Virus record (IMG/VR): IMGVR_UViG_3300023278_000894
Coordinates: 1-26,017 of that record
Length of the DNA: 26,017 nucleotides
Source of the DNA: a virus
Reading direction: 5' to 3' (one strand)
A program made the position numbers and the translations under genes. The first letter of the stretch is position 1, and every line of letters starts with the position of its first letter. Below the pieces are notes generated by a model. The model worked only from the letters and a program-made list of their open reading frames with translations. It searched no databases and was not told where the DNA came from. Positions 7,511-16,400 of this stretch are shown here, piece after piece.

Positions 7511-9544
7511 ATGTCTGAAAATCTATTTTTCAGCAGAGATACAAAAGTCTTTGTAGGGCTTGATAAAATTAAAACACTTCGCATCCAAACTAAAGGGGTG
7601 GGATACACTGAGCCGCCTACTCTTGGTTTCTCTGGTGGCGGAGGTACTGGTGCAGCAGCTACGTGTGTTATCGGAGTTGCTACCGTAGCCGTGTCAAACG
7701 GCGGAAGTGGGTATAGTAGTGCTCCTACTGTAACTGTTAGTGGCGGTGGTGGTTCTGGAGCGGTATTGACTGCTGTGGTTGATGGCGGTGCAATAACGGA
7801 GTTTACTATCGATAATGCAGGTAGTGGATATACTAGTGTTCCTACTGTAGGTGTTTCTGGTGGTGGAGGCTCAAGTGGTGCTGGTACAATAGTTCTAGGT
7901 GTAGTGGATACAACTGTAACAAGTGAAGGGTCTGGATATACGTCCACCCCTACTGTAACTGTTTCTGGTGGCGGCAGTCCTTCAACTGCTGCAGTGATAA
8001 GAGCAGGAGCAGGTATCTGGGAAATTCCAGTACTGGACGGTTTCTCAGTTTCTCAAGGTACTAATACATCAGAGATCACTTTAAATGAAGCGTCCGATAC
8101 TAGCGGTAATAGCCTTCGTGGTCGTCAAATGTTTACGGACTCATATGCTCCGGCAGAGTGGAGCTTTTCCACCTATGCAAGACCTTTCATAGGTAGCGGT
8201 ACTGTTGCTGGCGGCGGCGCAGACAATGTAGCTCGCCATCACGCAGTTGAAGAAGTACTGTGGGCACTTATGTCAGGTAATGCAGGGTATATTGGCCCTG
8301 TTGAAGGCAATCAGAATACTGTTTGGGACGAAGGATTGCATAATACTTTAGCCTCTCCGAACGATAATGTGCAGTTTATTGATTTTGTGGACACAAATAA
8401 AACAGATCTAGGCACCTGTCAAATATACTTTAATTTAGGCGAATCAAGTACCGAAAATAAAATAATGGCACTGCCAACTTTCTCCGCATCAGACCAACTT
8501 ACCACAGGTGATACACTCGTCGGCAGTTCCGTTATTACCATTTTAACTCTGGGAACTACTACACAGGCTGCCCTTAGAACTTTGTTTGGTGAAAGTGATG
8601 GCAGCGTAACTTATGTTGCAGGGGAAAAAGTAACTAATGCATCTGGTGATCGTACGATTCCTGCAGGAGATGTTACAGTTGCACTATCTGAGGGTGGGTC
8701 CAACGCTCGATTATTTCTTCCGGATGTGACCGGTATCGAAGTAGGGGATATAATTACTTTTGCTCATAATGCTGCTGAGCGAACAGTACTTGAGATTGAT
8801 CCCGATAATGACGGCGGTATAAATGATTTTCAGTTTGTACAAATGAGCGCAGCTTTGGTAGTGCCAGATGAGACGGTAGTTACCTTTAGCCGTAGAATAA
8901 CATATAAAGTCGAAGAGTGTTGTGTGAATGAAGCCAGCATTGATTTTGATATTGATGGTATCGCTACTGTCAACTGGTCAGGCTTAGGTAAGCTAATTAC
9001 TGAGGCTGCAACGCCTACTGCTACAGTATACGAAGGCACTACCTCTACAAGTAATATGATACGTAATCGACTAACTTCTATGACTCTAGCTGCTGCAGAT
9101 CATACAACTTTCCCAGGAGATAGCGATGGAGATGGCACTTACAACTTGGTTCTTACTGGAGGTAATGTTACTATTAGCAATAATATGACATATCTTACTC
9201 CAGAAACTACTGGTATAGTAAATCAGCCTTTAGAACATGTCACAGGTACTAGAAGTATTTCGGGCAGCTTTACTACTTATTTAGATAAGACAGTAGGCGG
9301 TTCAGCAGATCTATTTGAGGATATTATTGAAGCAACCTCAAGTGTAACCAATAGCTTTGCTTCAACCTTCCATATTGGTGGAGTGGACGCAGCTCCTGGA
9401 ATTAAATTAACAATGGCAAACTGCCACTTAGAAGTACCAACACACTCTTTAGACGATGTAATCGGCATGGAAGTCAACTTCCACGCTCTTCCTTCTACTA
9501 TAAGTGGTACTGATGAACTAACTGTCGCCTACAAAGGTGCTTAA
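7511..9544 (+). CDS. Tail tube-like protein A with GxGYT repeat insert
   Basis: A 677-residue tail-tube-type protein with a good AGGAG site. Its backbone matches the 420-residue gene at 9640: the same start (FSRxTKV), [22 protein letters not shown] (about 172-193), [20 protein letters not shown] (204-222), [22 protein letters not shown] (470-491), IRNRLTS (517-523) and a C-terminal [25 protein letters not shown]. Two extra blocks are absent from the paralog. Residues about 25-165 hold four GxGYT..PTVxVSGGGG beta repeats. Residues about 316-463 hold a Ser/Thr/Gly-rich block ending in [15 protein letters not shown] and a VxFSRR strand. The protein would form or decorate the tail tube, with inserts displayed outside, as lambda gpV displays an Ig domain. 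Structure is inferred; the insertions are seen directly by comparison. Confidence 0.82.
   Translation: MSENLFFSRDTKVFVGLDKIKTLRIQTKGVGYTEPPTLGFSGGGGTGAAATCVIGVATVAVSNGGSGYSSAPTVTVSGGGGSGAVLTAVVDGGAITEFTIDNAGSGYTSVPTVGVSGGGGSSGAGTIVLGVVDTTVTSEGSGYTSTPTVTVSGGGSPSTAAVIRAGAGIWEIPVLDGFSVSQGTNTSEITLNEASDTSGNSLRGRQMFTDSYAPAEWSFSTYARPFIGSGTVAGGGADNVARHHAVEEVLWALMSGNAGYIGPVEGNQNTVWDEGLHNTLASPNDNVQFIDFVDTNKTDLGTCQIYFNLGESSTENKIMALPTFSASDQLTTGDTLVGSSVITILTLGTTTQAALRTLFGESDGSVTYVAGEKVTNASGDRTIPAGDVTVALSEGGSNARLFLPDVTGIEVGDIITFAHNAAERTVLEIDPDNDGGINDFQFVQMSAALVVPDETVVTFSRRITYKVEECCVNEASIDFDIDGIATVNWSGLGKLITEAATPTATVYEGTTSTSNMIRNRLTSMTLAAADHTTFPGDSDGDGTYNLVLTGGNVTISNNMTYLTPETTGIVNQPLEHVTGTRSISGSFTTYLDKTVGGSADLFEDIIEATSSVTNSFASTFHIGGVDAAPGIKLTMANCHLEVPTHSLDDVIGMEVNFHALPSTISGTDELTVAYKGA
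7595..7993 (+). repeat. Four in-frame GxGYT..PTVxVSGGGG repeats
   Basis: The tyrosine positions are residues 32, 68, 107 and 143 of protein A, a period of 36-39 residues. Each unit reads roughly GxGY(T/S)xxPT(V/L)xxSGGGG followed by a short hydrophobic strand. The repeat is visible in DNA as TCCTACTGTA or close variants. It is a coding repeat, likely a small beta-solenoid or beta-sandwich array. Confidence 0.85.
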
Positions 9545-9582
9545 AAAAAGTTCTTGACAATTCCTGAGTATTGCACTATAAT
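9541..9582 (+). promoter_or_regulatory. Sigma70-type promoter P2
   Basis: TTGACA (9554-9559), 17-base spacer, TATAAT (9577-9582), both perfect. The A-rich element TTAAAAAAAGTTC (9541-9553) precedes it and contains the stop codon of protein A. Transcription should start near 9589 and read tail tube gene B. Confidence 0.9.
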
Positions 9583-9590
9583 GATGTTTA

Positions 9591-9617
9591 GAAAAGTGGA
9601 ATACTCTAGGACTTTTC
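9591..9617 (+). other. 5'-end stem-loop of the P2 transcript
   Basis: GAAAAGT (9591-9597) is perfectly complementary to ACTTTTC (9611-9617). The stem would lie at the very 5' end of the RNA from P2, upstream of the AGGAGA site at about 9627. A stabilising 5' hairpin for a highly expressed structural mRNA is a plausible role. Confidence 0.5.
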
Positions 9618-9639
9618 AAGATGCATAGGAGATAAAACT

Positions 9640-10902
9640 ATGGCAAATTTACAATTTAGTAGAAATACAAAAGTCTATATTACTAACGTGGCTAACCAGC
9701 CGAGCTATGTTTGGAACATCCCCGTTCTTGATGGCTTTTCTTTCTCACAAGGTACAAACTCTTCAGAAATTACCCTAAACGAAATGGCTGACGCAAGCGG
9801 TAATAGCCGTCGCGGTCGTCAAATGTTTAATGACTCATATGCTCCTGCAGAATGGAGCTTCTCTACATACATCCGTCCTTTCGTTTCAGCGGGTACTACT
9901 CAAGCTTTGACTAATGGTAGTGCGGCAAACAGTGCTGTTACTTGTGCGGTTGAAGAAATATTATGGGCACAAATGATCGGTACGGGCGCTTATACAGCAC
10001 CTAACTTCGCCAACCTTACAAAAGCTAATGCAGCTACAGGACTTGACATCAGTTTTGCAAACTCTAACAAAGTAACTCTTGGTACTTTTGATTTGCTATT
10101 CTCACTTGGTGAAGAGGCCACTTCTCCTGTTTACAAGATCGAAGGCTGTTGCATAAATGAAGCCGGTATTGATTTTGATATTGATGGTATCGCTACTATC
10201 AACTGGTCAGGCATGGGCAAGATCGTTAAAGAACTAGAGTCTCCTGAAGTAATTAGACAAGCCTCAGCGCCTACTGCTAGTGCTATTGGCCAGCTTTGGT
10301 TTGATAGTGACGCAACAGGCTACCCTCTCTACATAGCTCAAGCAACTGGCTCAAGCAACTGGAAGCAAGAGATTAACGAAGGCGCAGGCGATACTGATAC
10401 TGGTAACTTTATTCGTAACCGTTTGACTTCTTTAACTATGACAGCCGCTGATACTACTCTGTATCCAGGAGCCTCTAGTAATGGTGTTTATAACACTGTT
10501 ATCACGGGCGGTAGTGTCACTATTAGTAATAACATGACCTTCTTAACTCCGGAAACTCTTGGTATCGTAAACCAGCCTCTTGGGCATGTTACAGGCACTA
10601 GATCAGTCGGTGGCAGCTTTACCTGTTATTTGAACATGGATACTGGCTCTTCTGCAGACTTGTTTGAAGATATTATCGAAAACACTGCAGATGTTACTAA
10701 CAGCTTTGATCTTACCTTTGGTATTGGTGGAACAACTTCTAGTACTTCACGAGTTGAGCTGCACATGGAAACATGTCACTTAGAGGTTCCTACCCACTCA
10801 ATGGATGATGTAATCTCTTTAGAAGTCAACTTCCATGCTCTACCTAGCACTATTGGCGGAGTTAATGAGCTGAATGTTAAATACTTTGGTACCACTCTGT
10901 AA
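9640..10902 (+). CDS. Tail tube-like protein B
   Basis: A 420-residue paralog of the protein at 7511 with the most compact backbone, driven by its own promoter and a strong AGGAGA site. It is therefore the best candidate for the main tail tube subunit. Backbone blocks run [14 protein letters not shown] (27-40), [20 protein letters not shown] (58-77), the paired cysteines in [17 protein letters not shown] (169-185), IRNRLTS (258-264) and LEVPTHSMDDV (381-391). One private insert lies at about 201-253, with APTASAIGQLWFDSDATGYP and SSNWKQ. This resembles the short beta modules (GxLWFD...W) found in many phage tail and fibre proteins. The segment around 10168-10197 is identical in 30 of 30 bases to the first paralog, so the duplication is recent or kept similar by conversion. 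The tube role is inferred from copy arrangement and position before chaperones and tape measure. Confidence 0.82.
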   Translation: MANLQFSRNTKVYITNVANQPSYVWNIPVLDGFSFSQGTNSSEITLNEMADASGNSRRGRQMFNDSYAPAEWSFSTYIRPFVSAGTTQALTNGSAANSAVTCAVEEILWAQMIGTGAYTAPNFANLTKANAATGLDISFANSNKVTLGTFDLLFSLGEEATSPVYKIEGCCINEAGIDFDIDGIATINWSGMGKIVKELESPEVIRQASAPTASAIGQLWFDSDATGYPLYIAQATGSSNWKQEINEGAGDTDTGNFIRNRLTSLTMTAADTTLYPGASSNGVYNTVITGGSVTISNNMTFLTPETLGIVNQPLGHVTGTRSVGGSFTCYLNMDTGSSADLFEDIIENTADVTNSFDLTFGIGGTTSSTSRVELHMETCHLEVPTHSMDDVISLEVNFHALPSTIGGVNELNVKYFGTTL

Positions 10903-10909
10903 TAGGTAC

Positions 10910-10951
10910 TCAAAAATAATTCTTGACATTTATGGTTGTTTCAACTATACT
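10910..10951 (+). promoter_or_regulatory. Sigma70-type promoter P3
   Basis: TTGACA (10923-10928), 17-base spacer, TATACT (10946-10951; one change from consensus). The A-rich element TCAAAAATAATTC (10910-10922) precedes it. The predicted start near 10958 reads the LamG-containing gene. Confidence 0.88.
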
Positions 10952-10968
10952 ATGTGTAAGAAAAAAGT

Positions 10969-10991
10969 AAGGGGCTCTTTTCGAGCCCTTT
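10969..10991 (+). other. GC-rich stem-loop in the P3 leader
   Basis: AAGGGGCTC, loop TTTTC, GAGCCCTTT form a 9-bp stem with one G-U pair. It lies about 11 bases after the predicted start of the P3 RNA and about 10 bases before the GGAG ribosome site. Only three T residues follow, so full termination is doubtful; RNA protection or attenuation are both possible. Confidence 0.55.
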
Positions 10992-11009
10992 ATGCTATCC
11001 GGAGAAATA

Positions 11010-12671
11010 ATGGCTAATTTTAACTTTTTAAAACAGGCAAAAGTCAAGTTGGTTACAGGTTTAACCCCCTCAGCCGCTGTAGACTACCCTGTGCTTGGAT
11101 TAAAACATAGTTTTAGTTTGTCTAACTTAACAGACGGAGTAGTAGATCGCATAGAAGGAAAAGTAGGTGTCGTTACAGAAACAACAGGTACTGAGGCCAC
11201 TGTAGCGTACTCTGGTAGTGACAGCCCTACGGGGTTGGGCGCTTTGACTTTTGATGGAGAAGACGAGACAAACGGTGGTAGAGGCATAACTCTTTTAAGC
11301 GAAGCCGATGCAGACACCTGGGAAGATGTAACAGGAGACTGGACATTTGCTGTTTGGATACGCTCAGAGATAACAGGCAACGGCACCACTGATACTGTCA
11401 GTAACCAAGCTCGTGTAGTAAGTAGAGACTTCAGCGATGGTTTTGGTATTAAACTAAATCAGTTCGCCAGCAGCGGCGACCAAGATATTCAAATATACGG
11501 AGAGCCAGGCTCTTTTAATATAACTGCCTCTAACCTGAATACTAATCAGTGGTACCACTTATGTTTAGTATGTGAAGACGATGGAGGCGCTGCCCCTTCT
11601 AAAAATCTTACGTTTTTTCTAGACGGTGTTTTACAGACTGGTACTACTACTTATACTCGATCAGCAACACCTTCGCCTCTTACTTTAGCCTCGGGTGTAG
11701 AGCGTACCGAATTTGACGGTTCAACAGCAAGAGCAGCCAACGGCTTCACAGGAAGTATGGCAGATGTGCGTTTATTTACAAAAGCTTTAAGTGCCTTAGA
11801 GATAAATGCATTGATAAGCGGTAAGGCCGCAGCTATTCACACTTTAGAAGTAGACCCAGATCTTACTTTTAGTCAAACCTTTACAGAAGATAGCTTTAGT
11901 ACAAAGACTATCCACACTGATGATTTTTTTGAATCCTCTACAATAACGAAAGCTAACCAAGCAAACTTTGGGTTTACTGTACCGGCACTAAAAGAGACCG
12001 ATTTTGATATACTTAAAGATAAGTTAGTAGACTGTTCTACGTTTGACTTATATATAGAAACAGAATTAGATGTTTTCAAACTAGAAACCGCAGTATTTAC
12101 AGGTGGAACGTTTGAGATCGAGAGAGAAAAACCTCTGACTTTAGCTCTAGAGGGCGAAGCATCAAAACTAACTTTAGCAGGTGCAGCTACTACTTATGCA
12201 GTACCAGGCTTGCCTGTTGCTCAGAGCGTTCGCACTCACTTAATGAACAAAGAGCTTACAGTAACACTTAATAGTGCAGACATTAGCTCTAATATCTACT
12301 CTATAAAAGCAGAATTACAAAACGACATTAACTGGGTAGGCTATCAAACTGTGAACGCAGGACTCGACGTAACAAATGCGTCTAATGCGATGTACCCTAC
12401 CGAGTTTACTATAGACAAGAAGACCTTATCAGGAAGTATAGGTCAGTATATAACTGATACTACTTCTTCAGACTTACAGAATTTTACCACTGGAGAGTCT
12501 CTCAGAATAAAAGCAGGAGAAACCATATCAAGCGCGTTCTGCGGCTTTGACCTAAATATGGCTTCTTGTAGCTTTACAAATCGCGCCAACGTAGCTGAAG
12601 TGTTTACACAAAACTATGACTGGCGCTCTACCGATAACTCGACAGCTTTGTCGAGTATAATAACCATCTAA
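11010..12671 (+). CDS. Tail tube-like protein C with LamG-type domain
   Basis: The start at 11010 is chosen because GGAG (11001-11004) is well spaced and because MANFNFLKQAKVKL mirrors the start of paralog B; an upstream ATG at 10992 falls in the leader hairpin. The product is 553 residues. Residues about 30-275 form a concanavalin/LamG-type lectin-like fold: LTFDGEDE, WTFAVWIRS (111-119), WYHLCLVCE (181-189), LTFFLDGVLQTG (200-211) and FTGSMADVRLFTKALSALEI (246-265). The remainder (about 276-553) follows the order of segments in A and B at low identity: LTFSQTF, FGFTVPAL, FDLYIETELDVFKLE, a beta pair like the FDIDGIA region, and VRTHLMNKELTVTL. It may be a minor tube subunit that displays a glycan-binding domain along or at the end of the tail. 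The LamG call is good; the third-paralog call is moderate. Confidence 0.78.
   Translation: MANFNFLKQAKVKLVTGLTPSAAVDYPVLGLKHSFSLSNLTDGVVDRIEGKVGVVTETTGTEATVAYSGSDSPTGLGALTFDGEDETNGGRGITLLSEADADTWEDVTGDWTFAVWIRSEITGNGTTDTVSNQARVVSRDFSDGFGIKLNQFASSGDQDIQIYGEPGSFNITASNLNTNQWYHLCLVCEDDGGAAPSKNLTFFLDGVLQTGTTTYTRSATPSPLTLASGVERTEFDGSTARAANGFTGSMADVRLFTKALSALEINALISGKAAAIHTLEVDPDLTFSQTFTEDSFSTKTIHTDDFFESSTITKANQANFGFTVPALKETDFDILKDKLVDCSTFDLYIETELDVFKLETAVFTGGTFEIEREKPLTLALEGEASKLTLAGAATTYAVPGLPVAQSVRTHLMNKELTVTLNSADISSNIYSIKAELQNDINWVGYQTVNAGLDVTNASNAMYPTEFTIDKKTLSGSIGQYITDTTSSDLQNFTTGESLRIKAGETISSAFCGFDLNMASCSFTNRANVAEVFTQNYDWRSTDNSTALSSIITI
12637..12656 (+). repeat. Perfect 8-bp inverted repeat at end of protein C gene
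   Basis: ACTCGACA (12637-12644), loop GCTT, TGTCGAGT (12649-12656) sit inside the last codons of the LamG gene, 40 bases before the chaperone start. No T tract follows. It could be an RNA processing or partial termination point between abundant tube mRNA and the less abundant chaperone/tape measure mRNA. Confidence 0.55.
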
Positions 12672-12695
12672 AATAATATAACAGGAGTATGTAAT

Positions 12696-13127
12696 ATGGA
12701 CCTAAAGAAGTTAATGGTCGACACCAAAGCCGTATGGGTAGATTTCCCAGGCTTGAGCGGATTTTCCGTAGAAGTAGCAAATCTTTCACGTAAAGAGTTA
12801 AACGGTTTACGTAAGCGTTGTACAGGACAGAAGTTTGATCGTAAAACTCGTGCAGTAGTAGAGACTTTAGACGAAGATAAGTTCGTAACTGAGTTTAGCG
12901 CCGCAGTACTTAAAGACTGGAAGGGGCTGACAATGGCACACCTTGAAACTTTACTACTAGTAGACTATGGTAGTGTAGACCCAGAGCAAGAGCTGCCTTT
13001 TACAGCAGACAATGCAGAGACCTTGGTAAGTTCATCAACTGAATTTGACACTTGGCTCAACGAGGTAGTCTTCGATCTAGATAACTTTCGTTCAGGACCA
13101 AAGAGAGGAACTACTGAAGAGGCTTGA
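12696..13127 (+). CDS. Tail assembly chaperone, upstream frame (lambda gpG-like)
   Basis: A 143-residue protein with AGGAG 8 bases before the ATG. It has the small alpha/beta layout of upstream tail chaperones: an N-terminal strand region (VWVDFPGLSGFSVEVANLSR), a helix with KELNGLRKRC, a FDRKTRAVVETLDEDKF turn, a helix KFVTEFSAAVLKDWKGL, and a C-terminal region with FTADNAETLVSSSTEFDTWLNEVV. These are common in siphophage chaperones that coat the tape measure protein while the tube assembles. The position between tube genes and tape measure is canonical. In lambda and most relatives the frame is extended by ribosomal slippage into the next frame; here the downstream frame is open from 13081, overlapping the last 47 bases. 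Confidence 0.82.
   Translation: MDLKKLMVDTKAVWVDFPGLSGFSVEVANLSRKELNGLRKRCTGQKFDRKTRAVVETLDEDKFVTEFSAAVLKDWKGLTMAHLETLLLVDYGSVDPEQELPFTADNAETLVSSSTEFDTWLNEVVFDLDNFRSGPKRGTTEEA
13081..13127 (+). other. Probable programmed frameshift region (+1 or -2) joining the chaperone frames
   Basis: The downstream chaperone frame is open from 13081 and overlaps the upstream gene to its TGA at 13125. It is in the +1 (equivalently -2) frame, not the common -1. Two slippery candidates are seen. AGAGA at 13102-13106 lets an Arg AGA tRNA slip back two bases onto another AGA. TTTC at 13086-13089 lets a Phe tRNA move from TTT to TTC. A weak stem (GCTTGA pairing with TTAAGC, 13122-13141) lies downstream. Either site gives a fusion of about 260 residues. 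Confidence 0.6.
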
Positions 13128-13155
13128 GAGATATTTTAAGCAAGTAAACAGCAAG

Positions 13156-13476
13156 ATGACTCGGGATCGCTATCTTGAGATGTGCGATCAGTTAGGAAAG
13201 GAGCCAGTTGAGAGTGAGATACCTCCCGACTGGCAAGACTTTCCAGAAACAGCAGTAAATGCAATGAACACTTTTAATATGCTCGGAGACAGACTACTCC
13301 CCGACATAGGATATATAGGAAAAGACTATACTAATCTTTCCTACTATTTAGAAATATATAATGTTGAAGATAAAGAATTCTTCCTAGAGCTTCTAACCTG
13401 GTTAGACTCAAGAGCTGTTCAAACCTCGCAAGAGCAAATGAAGCGAGAGCAAGATAAGCTAAAGAGAAAAAAATAG
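13156..13476 (+). CDS. Tail assembly chaperone, downstream frame (gpT-like)
   Basis: From the first ATG the frame gives 106 residues, but no Shine-Dalgarno site precedes it (GCAAG only). The same frame continues upstream to 13081 with protein-like sequence (LLKRLERYFKQVNSK), so the natural product is probably a frameshifted extension of the preceding chaperone. The domain has MTRDRYLEMCDQLGKEPVE (1-19), an IPPDWQDFP segment, mostly helical middle sequence and a Lys/Glu/Gln-rich C-terminal helix. Helical extensions of this type recruit tail tube subunits to the chaperone-coated tape measure in lambda. The gene ends one base into the tape measure GTG start, indicating coupling. Confidence 0.75.
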   Translation: MTRDRYLEMCDQLGKEPVESEIPPDWQDFPETAVNAMNTFNMLGDRLLPDIGYIGKDYTNLSYYLEIYNVEDKEFFLELLTWLDSRAVQTSQEQMKREQDKLKRKK

Positions 13477-16400
13477 TGGCCAATACAGTAACCATGCGGT
13501 TCAGAGTCCTTGAAGATGGAAGTCTTCAGCAAATAGCAAATCAGGCAACCCAAGCAGCTGCGGGCATAGATAGAGCTTCAGACGCCAATACTCGTTTGCA
13601 TAGAACTACCCGCGGTGCTTCAAATATGCAGGGTAATCAGACACGCGCCTTTGCTGCTACAGCAAACAGTGCTGGTGGTCTTGTTGCTGCCTACGCTACT
13701 TTAATGGCACACACGTTTGCTCTTACTGCCGCTTTTGGTGCTCTCCAAAGAGCTTCCGCTCTTGATCAACTCGAACAAGGTTTGATCGCTGTAGGTAATG
13801 CCGCAGGTCAAAATCTTCCTTATGTTGCATCAGAGCTTCAAAATATAACTGATGGCGCTATTACTCTGAAAGAGGCAATGGAAGCAACTGCACTCGCAAC
13901 AAGTGCGGGGTTCAGTACTAGTCAATTAGAAGGTTTAACAAGAGTCGCAAAAGGTGCATCTCTTGCTCTCGGAAGGGACATGGGAGATGCACTTACTCGT
14001 CTTGTAAAAGGTACTGCAAAACTTGAACCTGAAATTCTTGATGAATTGGGTATCATGGTACGCCTTGATGAAGCCGCACAAAAATATGCTGATAGTCTCG
14101 GTGTTGTGGTAGGTGATTTATCCCGTTTTCAAAAGCAGCAAGCATTTCTAAATGCTACTCTTGAACAAGGCGAGAAAAAATTCGCAATGATTTTTGATAA
14201 CGTAGATGCAGAACCTTTTGCTCAGTTATCCGCTCAATTTAGAGACATGGTAAAAGAGATTACTACCTTCATAAATATAGCAGCAATCCCCCTTGTCAAC
14301 TTTTTATCCAGCTTCCCTACTGCAATGGTCGGAGGGCTTTTGCTTCTTGCAAGCTCTGTTACAAAGAAAATATTGCCCGCACTTGGAGAGCTCTCTGCAA
14401 CTAATAGAGCGACGGCGGCTGTTGCAGCTACATCGGCCAGAAATGCAAGTAGAGCAATATCAACCCAATATACAACTGCAGTTGCAGAAGTAAATGCTGC
14501 TTTCAGAACAGTACCACAAAGTGTTCGTGCGGTTGAAGCTGGGTTTCGTTCAGGCTCTCTAAGTCTGGCTGAGTATAGAGCACACCTGGTGACCTTACAA
14601 AGATCAGAGGCTCAGAGAACGGCACGACTTAACACAGGAAACGATGCCACACGGGCACAAAGACAGATAGAGCTTAACCAGATAAGAGAGTTGAGAATTG
14701 CTACCGAGCAGTTAATCGCTACAGAAGGCCGAAGAGGGCAGATAAGTTCCGCAGGTTCTAGAGCACGCTCCACTTCTCACATCGCTCGGAGACAGAGTGT
14801 TGCTCAAGATATGATTGGGCAATCCGGCCCAGCAGAAGGCTTCCGAGTCGCCGCCAGAGCAGCTAGAGGTCATATGGCTACTGTAGGCAGAACTGCAGGC
14901 CCTCTTAATGCTTTGCGTGTAGGCTTCCAGGCTGCTGGTGCTAGTGCTGCTCTCTTCGGTTCTGCATTGCTAAACATCGTCCCTATTATTGGGCAAGTAC
15001 TTTTCTTTGGATCCCTTCTTCTTCCTTTGTTTGGAGGCTTGTTCAAGAAAAGCGGGTTGGCAAAGGCCACGGATGAGGTAGTTAACTCCTTTTCTAGTTT
15101 TGCAAAAATTAGCGCACAGCTAGCTGAGCACTTGAGATCTGTAAAAACTGCAGAAGAAGCCTTCGCTTCAACACTAGCTGTTCGTGTAGGTATTACTCAG
15201 CAGGTTACTGCAGGCATTGCTAAAATGATAGCGGCCAAAGATAAGGATGACATCGACGCTGAGGCAAAAGCTCTTACTCTACTGGCCGCAAGACAGACCA
15301 GCTTGGCAAAAGCCCAAGCTACTGTAGCAAAGCAAACGAGGGACAATGGCACAGTCACGAAGGATGCAAGACAGGCTCTGAGCATGTCTACCCGTAACGC
15401 GGCCGCTGCCGAAGAGACGTATAATAGCATAGTAGCGGATAATAATAGTGTAAGTAAAGAAAGCATTAGGTCACTTTTAGCAGAGGCAAAAGCAAAAGCA
15501 AAAGCTAGCGGTATGACAGAGGCTCTTTCGATTGAGATAGACAAGTACAATGCTTTAGTAAAGAGCGGTGTTCTGAGTGGTGATGGCAATATAAGCACTA
15601 CAGCCCTTACAACAGCTCTCGAAGGTGTAAGCAAACCTCTGTCCGCTCTTCAGCAAGAAACAGCTGGAGTAACTGAACTTACGACTAAAATGGCTAATGA
15701 AACTACTAAAGCTACTAATGAACAAGCAGGAAAGTATGGAGAAGTTTTTGACTCTGTAAATGGTCTACGAACAGGCCTGATAAACGTAGCCCTCGAAGCA
15801 AAGAAAGCTGGAGAGACAGAAGTACGCCCTGTACCTAAAGATACTATAGAGCAAGTTGAGAGATTACAGAAGGCCCTAAAGCTGAACGGTAAGGCTCTTA
15901 CAGGAAGCTATGTCGATCAGTTACAGGTCATTCAAGATAAAATAGCTGCAAATAATGTTCTTATAGCAACTTCTGCGATAGAGAGCAGGAAGTTGACCGA
16001 CACAGCCAAAGAGTTTGGTCAAATTTCCTCGAACAACGCATCTGCAAAAGAAAAAGAATTGGACTACGCTAAGCAATCCCTCGAAGCTACTAAAGCAGGC
16101 GCGCAAGCTAACTATGATAATCTAGCAGCATTAACCGATGGCACGGCTGTAACCAATGATATGCTCAAGGTTCAGGCGGAGATAGACAGAATTACTCGTC
16201 AAATTGCAGCAACAGCTAACGATAGTTTAATAGTAGACATTGCAAAAGTAGAGCAGGCTAACAGATTGGGAGCACTAAACCAGAAAATACTAGCCTCTGA
16301 GAAGGCAATAAATGCCGCCAAGCTAAAAAGCATAGCAGATCAGGCAGTTATTGATAGCACAGCATCTAAGAGAGCTGGAAAGAAACAAACTCCTGCACAA

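Noticed and set aside
7471-7947. 158-codon open frame on the - strand
   Set aside because: It is the antisense shadow of the Gly-rich GxGYT repeats, giving a Pro-rich repetitive sequence, without a ribosome site and opposite to a well-supported gene.
7595-7993. Regular repeat considered as a CRISPR or tandem non-coding array
   Set aside because: The repeats are in frame, imperfect, with a period of about 110 bases and clear protein periodicity.
10992-11009. ATG at 10992 as start of the LamG tube gene
   Set aside because: It lies at the edge of the leader hairpin without a ribosome site; the ATG at 11010 has GGAG upstream and gives an N terminus matching paralog B.
12656-12661. TATAAT before the chaperone gene
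   Set aside because: No -35 match 15-19 bases upstream; the region there is the coding hairpin.
13156-13158. Independent translation start of the second chaperone
   Set aside because: No Shine-Dalgarno site, and the frame is open and protein-like upstream; frameshift extension is preferred, though not proven.
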